From assembly GCA_900770055.1 (NCBI GenBank), contig CAAGJD010000060.1:1-18542 (forward strand): a DNA stretch of 18,542 bases. Reading direction: 5' to 3'. The position numbers and the translations under genes were made by a program. The notes beneath the pieces were generated by a model. The model worked only from the letters and a program-made list of their open reading frames with translations, was not told the origin of the DNA and made no database searches. The DNA is from Acholeplasmatales bacterium. GTDB lineage: Bacteria; Bacillota_I; Bacilli_A; Acholeplasmatales; Anaeroplasmataceae. The first letter of the stretch is position 1, and the number at the start of each line of letters is the position of its first letter. Below are positions 15,239 through 18,542 of this stretch, piece after piece.

Positions 15239-15871
15239 ATGAAAATCGTTTCAACAGCTAGCTATAAGCAAAGACTTTTGGCTTTTTTAATAGATTATTT
15301 GTTAATATCTTTGCTTGTTGTTATAATTATGATTATAGTGTTTTTAATTACTAACTTCAAAATTTCAAGATATATAGAGTTATCCTCTATAGCTAATAAA
15401 TATTTTGCAGGAAAGATTACTAGTGAGGAGTTTTCATTAGTTTCCTCTGAATATGCTGAAATGACAAGAATTCATGATTTTAGTAAATATATTTCATCGT
15501 TTATAATAGTTGCAATATATTTCTTATATATTCCATTAAAATTTAAATGCTTAACATTAGGTAGAAAAATAATGAAATGTGAGGTTGCGGTAGATGATGC
15601 TACTTTAGTTTATGCAACACCTGCAAGGCTTGCCTTTAGAGAAATTATTTGTAACTATATACTATATTATTTATTTGGCTTGCCTATGATTGTTTTATCG
15701 GCTATTATTAGTGTTTTATTTGATAAAAGTTTAGTTGATATGATATCAAAAACTAGACTTGTAAGTTGCATAAATGTAGATGTTTTAGAAAAAGATAGTC
15801 AAACTATAGATAATTCAAATGATTGTTCTAGTCTAAAAGAAGATTGTGATGATGATATCATCTTAAAATAA
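15239..15871 (+). CDS. RDD family membrane protein
   Basis: Integral membrane protein of the RDD family, whose function is mostly unknown (some members are linked to ion or osmolyte transport). The signature is present: Arg12 and Asp19 at the start of helix 1 (YKQRLLAFLIDYLL), a second helix around 82-102, TLGRKIMKCEV (106-116), AFREII with Arg134, a third membrane region (138-161) and the closing VDMISKTRLV with Asp167. A cytoplasmic acidic tail of about 30 residues (EKDSQTIDNSNDCSSLKEDC, then DDDI) follows. The start has GAGGTG upstream and a perfect consensus promoter. The next gene begins 10 bases after the stop, so the two are cotranscribed. Confidence 0.85.
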   Translation: MKIVSTASYKQRLLAFLIDYLLISLLVVIIMIIVFLITNFKISRYIELSSIANKYFAGKITSEEFSLVSSEYAEMTRIHDFSKYISSFIIVAIYFLYIPLKFKCLTLGRKIMKCEVAVDDATLVYATPARLAFREIICNYILYYLFGLPMIVLSAIISVLFDKSLVDMISKTRLVSCINVDVLEKDSQTIDNSNDCSSLKEDCDDDIILK

Positions 15872-15881
15872 TGGAGGCAAT

Positions 15882-16436
15882 ATGAGGTTTACTATTATTA
15901 AAGAAAACTTCACTGATAAGGGAATAGTAATAGATTTTGTCAAAAGTCTGTTAGGTGCAAGTGTAAAAATAGAAGAACTTAATAATTATTTTATTATATA
16001 TCATAGCTATGATAATGTTAATGAGATTGAATCATCATTAAATACACTATCAACTGAACTTGTTTTTAATTTATATATGTATAATTCACAAAACCATATT
16101 GATAATAAAATAAATGAAGAAATAAGTCTTGCTTTAGAATTATTAGCTGATTTACCAGTTGGCTGTTACAATTTTAAAACAGCCTTATTACGTTCTAATC
16201 AAATTAATAACAAAAAGAGGTATTTAAATTATATTATAGCCTCATCTGGTGTTGATGAAACATTTATTAAGGGCTTTATAGAGTGTGATTTAAATGTTAG
16301 TAGAGCTAGTAAAATATTATATATTCATAGAAATACAATGCTATATAAGCTTGATAAGCTAAAAGAAATATCTGGATTTGATTTAAGATGCTTTTTAGAT
16401 TCGTATATTGTCTATAATTTAATAGAAAACAAATAG
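15882..16436 (+). CDS. PucR/CdaR-type helix-turn-helix regulator (short)
   Basis: Probable cytoplasmic transcription factor. The C-terminal 55 residues match the PucR C-terminal HTH (HTH_30): GFIECDLNVSRASKILYIHR (131-150) then NTMLYKLDKLKEISGFDLRC (151-170), with the family's hallmark HRNT-YKL. Residues 75-130 look like the short helical linker usually found before this HTH. The first 75 residues are not recognised and are too short for the full GAF, GGDEF-like or sugar-diacid sensor of PucR/CdaR proteins (usually 350-550 residues). At 184 residues it is therefore a minimal member. Strong ribosome binding site GGAGG. It lies just upstream of a highly codon-optimised sugar ABC ATPase gene, which it may control; that is inference. 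Confidence 0.75.
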   Translation: MRFTIIKENFTDKGIVIDFVKSLLGASVKIEELNNYFIIYHSYDNVNEIESSLNTLSTELVFNLYMYNSQNHIDNKINEEISLALELLADLPVGCYNFKTALLRSNQINNKKRYLNYIIASSGVDETFIKGFIECDLNVSRASKILYIHRNTMLYKLDKLKEISGFDLRCFLDSYIVYNLIENK

Positions 16437-16532
16437 CTGAAATTATTCATGGTTTTTTGTGCAAAATGTACATATTGAAAATATGGTAATTGCGATAAAA
16501 TATGATTAGAAAGTCGTTAGGAGGAAGTAACA
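16437..16532 (+). promoter_or_regulatory. msmK upstream region with small palindromes
   Basis: This 96-base gap holds three short dyads: TGAAATTATTCA (16439-16450), TTTTGTGCAAAA (16455-16466) and CATATTGAAAATATG (16471-16485). TTGAAA (16475-16480) and TAAAAT (16496-16501), 15 bases apart, make a weak candidate promoter. A strong AGGAGGAAG site precedes the start codon. The palindromes could be operators for the adjacent HTH protein. Confidence 0.35.
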
Positions 16533-17699
16533 ATGGCAAATATTTCATTAAAAAATATTAATAAGGTATACCCTAATGGTGTACAAGCAGTTTTCGATTT
16601 TAATCTTGATATAGAAGATCAAGAATTTATTATTTTCGTAGGTCCATCTGGATGTGGTAAGTCAACTACATTACGTATGATCGCAGGTCTTGAGGATATT
16701 ACTAGTGGTGATTTCTATATTGATGGTAAAAGAATGAATAACGTAAGCCCTAAGGATCGTGGTATTGCGATGGTTTTCCAATCTTATGCGCTATATCCAC
16801 ATATGACAGTATATAACAATATGGCATTTGGTTTACAATTACGTCGTGTTCCTAGAGAAGAAATTAATAAGCGTGTTCAAAATGCAGCTAAGATTTTAGG
16901 CCTTGAAGGATTCTTAAATCGTTATCCACGTCAATTATCAGGTGGTCAATGTCAACGTGTTGCATTAGGTCGTGCGATCGTTCAAAATGCAGCTGTATTC
17001 TTACTAGATGAACCACTATCTAACCTAGATGCTAAATTACGTGTTACAATGCGTGGTGAGTTAATTAAGCTTCATAAGAGATTAGGCTGTACAACAATTT
17101 ATGTAACACATGACCAAATCGAAGCGATGACAATGGCTTCAAGAATCGTAGTTATGAGAGATGGTAGAATTCAACAGGTTGGTGCTCCAAGAGAAATTTA
17201 TGAAACTCCAGCTAATGTATTCGTAGGAGGCTTCATCGGTACTCCACCAATGAACTTTATCCATGGTACATTAAAGGATGATGGTTCATTCATTTCTGCT
17301 AAGGAAAACTATAAGTTTAAGCTTCCTGAAGAAAAGATTGCTGCAGCTAGAAAATTAGGCTATGAAAACAGAGAAGTTATCTTAGGTATCCGTCCTGAAG
17401 ATATCTATGATGATCAAAACAAAGAAATGATGGCTAAGTATCCACAAGCTACTTTAGACGTTACAGTTGAAATTTCTGAGTTATTAGGTGCTGAAACAAA
17501 TATCTATACTTCAATTGATGGCGATGCTATTATTGCTGCTGTACCATCAAGAGATGATTTAGCTCCTGGTCAACCATTTAAGATTACTTTAGATTTAGAC
17601 CATGTTCATTTATTCGATGTTGATACTGAATTAGTAATTAATGAAAATTCTAATCCAGCAATCGTTGCATCTGAAGATGATGGTTTTGATTTACAATAA
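16533..17699 (+). CDS. multi-sugar ABC transporter ATP-binding protein, MsmK/UgpC family
   Basis: ATPase for carbohydrate ABC importers; family members such as MsmK can energise several permeases, and no permease gene is nearby. The motifs are Walker A GPSGCGKST (37-45), Gln83, signature LSGGQ (135-139), Walker B FLLDEP (156-161) and His193, then the TOBE region with ILGIRPEDI (about 280-290). At 388 residues it has the usual size and none of the Lys-rich insertion of the ATPase at 797. The residue after LSGGQ is Cys140 where Arg is normal. Codon use differs from its neighbours (many CGT, ATC, GGT codons, as in rpsD), suggesting high expression. It stands alone between a possible promoter region and a strong terminator. 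It could serve the sugar permease at the left end. Confidence 0.93.
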   Translation: MANISLKNINKVYPNGVQAVFDFNLDIEDQEFIIFVGPSGCGKSTTLRMIAGLEDITSGDFYIDGKRMNNVSPKDRGIAMVFQSYALYPHMTVYNNMAFGLQLRRVPREEINKRVQNAAKILGLEGFLNRYPRQLSGGQCQRVALGRAIVQNAAVFLLDEPLSNLDAKLRVTMRGELIKLHKRLGCTTIYVTHDQIEAMTMASRIVVMRDGRIQQVGAPREIYETPANVFVGGFIGTPPMNFIHGTLKDDGSFISAKENYKFKLPEEKIAAARKLGYENREVILGIRPEDIYDDQNKEMMAKYPQATLDVTVEISELLGAETNIYTSIDGDAIIAAVPSRDDLAPGQPFKITLDLDHVHLFDVDTELVINENSNPAIVASEDDGFDLQ

Positions 17700-17706
17700 A
17701 AAATAC

Positions 17707-17737
17707 AGGCTACCAATTTGGTAGCCTATTCTTTTTT
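17707..17737. terminator. bidirectional terminator between msmK-like and arsR-like genes
   Basis: Eight-base perfect stem AGGCTACC (17707-17714) / GGTAGCCT (17720-17727) with loop AATTT, followed by ATTCTTTTTT on the + strand and GTATTTTTTA on the - strand. The stop of the leftward gene is inside the right arm. Confidence 0.88.
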
Positions 17738-18085
17738 CTTAGGGCATGAAATTTGAAGCATATCTTCAATATATTTATGAATTAAATTTGCTTCTGGTGT
17801 ATCTGCGATAGTGTATTGCATTTCTTTTCCGACTTTATTATTTTTAATAAGATTAAGCTGTTTTAAAAGCTTTAAGTGATGAGATACTGCAGGTGCACTC
17901 ATTCCGATTGCGATACCTATATCAGTTACACATTCATTTGTATGACATAATATCCAAAGAATTCTTATTCTTGTTGGATCTGATAAAACCTGAAGAGTAT
18001 CAGCAAGCTTTTTTGCCTCATCATAGCTAGGTATTTTTTCTATAATTTTTTCTAATTCTAGGGAATGATCGTGAAATTTATGCAT
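17726..18085 (-). CDS. ArsR/SmtB-family transcriptional regulator
   Basis: Winged-helix repressor of the ArsR/SmtB family, probably metal-responsive. The 119 residues have the typical core LSDPTRIRILWILCHTNECV (34-53) and recognition helix SAPAVSHHLKLLKQLNLI (63-80) with wing VGKEMQYTI. Candidate metal ligands are the His-rich N-terminus MHKFHDHS (His2, His5, His7), Cys52 at the place of the alpha-3 cysteine of ArsR/SmtB, Cys47, His103 and Cys114 near the C-terminus. The exact alpha-5 D-x-H...H-x2-H set of zinc sensors such as CzrA is not present. Start supported by GGAGG about 6 bases upstream. Members usually control a neighbouring metal exporter; none is in the window, and an IS110 element begins where a divergent gene might be. 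Metal identity is open. Confidence 0.88.
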   Translation of the reverse strand: MHKFHDHSLELEKIIEKIPSYDEAKKLADTLQVLSDPTRIRILWILCHTNECVTDIGIAIGMSAPAVSHHLKLLKQLNLIKNNKVGKEMQYTIADTPEANLIHKYIEDMLQISCPKKKE

Positions 18086-18116
18086 AGAACCTCCATATTT
18101 TGTATATTATTAATAA

Positions 18117-18147
18117 TTCGTATAATAAAAGTACGAACAATTCATAC
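18117..18147. promoter_or_regulatory. inverted repeats, candidate ArsR-family operator
   Basis: TTCGTA (18117-18122) and TACGAA (18132-18137) form a perfect 6-base inverted repeat 9 bases apart. The latter is also half of GTACGAA-CAA-TTCATAC (18131-18147), a palindrome with one mismatch. The half-sites resemble the TGAA/TTCA dyads bound by SmtB/CzrA-type repressors and lie 31-62 bases upstream of the repressor gene, which suggests autoregulation. Confidence 0.5.
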
Positions 18148-18168
18148 ATATGTTATACTTCTTTATTT

Positions 18169-18177
18169 TGATATAAT
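18169..18177 (+). promoter_or_regulatory. extended -10 element driving the IS110 left-end RNA (candidate)
   Basis: TG (18169-18170), A, then perfect TATAAT (18172-18177). No good -35 is present 16-18 bases upstream. In characterised IS110 elements the full promoter for the guide RNA and transposase forms only when the ends join in the circular intermediate, the right end supplying the -35. A lone -10 near the left boundary is what that model predicts. Confidence 0.45.
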
Positions 18178-18204
18178 CAATTTAGACAAGCATATATCAG
18201 ACTT

Positions 18205-18385
18205 GTTCTACTATATAAAGCTAAACGTACTTTATATAGTAGGTTGTGGAGACGACTATTATTTAATTGGACACCTTATGGCGAACCCGCGGTATAATAT
18301 GTCTCCCTTCCACCTCTTGTATAACTTGATCAATCAATTCGGATATGCTATTTGCATAAACCTGTATCACAAAGCGAATATAAGT
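18205..18385 (+). ncRNA. putative IS110 bridge RNA (left-end non-coding RNA)
   Basis: The non-coding left end upstream of the transposase has three successive structures. First, a perfect 13-bp hairpin: CTACTATATAAAG (18208-18220) / CTTTATATAGTAG (18230-18242), loop CTAAACGTA. Second, GTGGAGAC (18246-18253) pairs with GTCT (18301-18304) and CCAC (18310-18313), and TATTAT (18257-18262) with ATAATA (18294-18299), enclosing a GC-rich loop with GCGAACCCGC. Third, ATTCG (18337-18341) pairs with CGAAT (18375-18379), enclosing TATGC-TATTT-GCATA (18344-18358) and a 16-base single-stranded stretch. A 5' stem-loop followed by two internal-loop hairpins upstream of the recombinase is the layout of bridge RNAs of the IS110 group. 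The assignment of target- and donor-binding loops is inference. Confidence 0.6.
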
Positions 18386-18448
18386 AGAAAGAGTCACTTG
18401 GAAGTTCTTCAACCTAATCTTATACGTCTAGAAATTGAGGTGTTATTT

Positions 18449-18542
18449 ATGAATCCTTGTATTACTATTGATGTTTCCAAGGAGTCAAGCCATGTTCAAG
18501 GCTTCTTAGATTTTGATAGGCCTATATCAAAACCTAAAAAAA
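18449..18542 (+). CDS. IS110-family transposase, DEDD recombinase (3' partial)
   Basis: First 31 codons of a gene running off the window, starting MNPCITIDVSKESSHVQGFL. The ITIDVSK segment with Asp8 is the first acidic residue of the RuvC-like DEDD domain of IS110-family transposases, and the following SSHVQ is common in a Firmicutes branch of the family. The start is supported by GAGGTG (18437-18442) at 6 bases. The remaining DEDD residues and the C-terminal Tnp20 domain with its catalytic Ser are outside the window, so completeness and activity cannot be judged. The long structured region upstream and the lack of an obvious terminal inverted repeat fit the IS110 group rather than the IS1111 group, where the RNA region is downstream. 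Confidence 0.8.
   Translation, partial: MNPCITIDVSKESSHVQGFLDFDRPISKPKK

Larger units (their letters stand above)
18069..18448 (+). other. gene-free region between arsR-like gene and IS110 transposase
   Basis: After the arsR-like start (18085), this stretch holds the candidate operator (18117-18147), an extended -10 sequence TGATATAAT (18169-18177) reading rightwards, and the structured left-end region of the IS110 element (18208-18385). There is no credible small ORF. The left boundary of the element cannot be fixed without its right end, because IS110 elements lack terminal inverted repeats. I expect it between about 18150 and 18205. Confidence 0.5.
18150..18542 (+). mobile_element. IS110-family insertion sequence, left end (partial)
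   Basis: The left non-coding end plus the beginning of the transposase gene. The start coordinate is approximate: the element follows the arsR-like promoter region and must begin upstream of the 13-bp hairpin at 18208. Its position next to a metal-type repressor suggests it may separate the repressor from a divergently transcribed target gene beyond the window. Confidence 0.65.

Noticed and set aside
18186..18207. ACAAG / CTTGT inverted repeat as an IS terminal repeat
   Set aside because: Both arms lie on the same side within the left end, so it is a local dyad; IS110-group elements lack terminal inverted repeats.
1..18542. Mycoplasma-type genetic code (TGA as Trp)
   Set aside because: TGA ends the Mur ligase-like and Ddl genes at sensible positions, and Trp is encoded by TGG throughout.
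1..18542. CRISPR array, tRNA or rRNA genes
   Set aside because: No regularly spaced direct repeats, cloverleaf-like segments or rRNA-like stretches were seen.

Overview
The window is low-GC DNA (by eye roughly 30% G+C) with strong AGGAGG-type ribosome binding sites, A/T-ending codons and the standard code (TGA is used as a stop). An alpha/beta-type spore protein gene and a CwlD-like amidase gene point to a spore-forming or formerly spore-forming Bacillota, possibly of the Erysipelotrichia/Bacilli type. That placement is inference; the window contains no 16S rRNA.

Left part (1-5320): the end of a carbohydrate ABC permease, its MsmK/UgpC-type ATPase, a family 1 beta-glucosidase and an aldose 1-epimerase form a rightward unit for importing and hydrolysing beta-glucosides without a PTS. 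A convergent alpha/beta-hydrolase esterase follows across a shared terminator. Middle (5320-7370): a CwlD-like amidase converges with a leftward pair: a free-methionine-(R)-sulfoxide reductase and rpsD. rpsD has a consensus promoter and a ~165-nt leader that can fold into a pseudoknot-like structure. Next (7380-10300): the iron(II) uptake operon feoA-feoB plus a Cys-rich FeoB-associated membrane protein. It lies behind an extended -10 promoter followed by a long dyad containing two copies of GTTAG-N6-CTAAC.

Right-centre (10330-15182): thiI, a small SASP gene with its own terminator, then a compact cluster of alpha/beta hydrolase, membrane-anchored Mur ligase-like protein and D-Ala-D-Ala ligase. 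The last two overlap at ATGA, which suggests a coupled peptide-ligating function. Then (15190-17730) comes an RDD membrane protein and a PucR-type HTH protein behind a perfect consensus promoter, followed by a second, canonical MsmK. This MsmK may energise several sugar ABC importers, including the one at the left end.

Right end (17726-18542): a leftward ArsR/SmtB-family repressor with inverted repeats in its promoter region. Beyond it is the left end of an IS110-family element: the first 31 codons of a DEDD transposase preceded by a ~240-nt structured non-coding region with a 13-bp hairpin and two further imperfect stem-loops. This is the position and general architecture of an IS110 bridge RNA and is the most interesting part of the window. 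No tRNA, rRNA or CRISPR array was seen.
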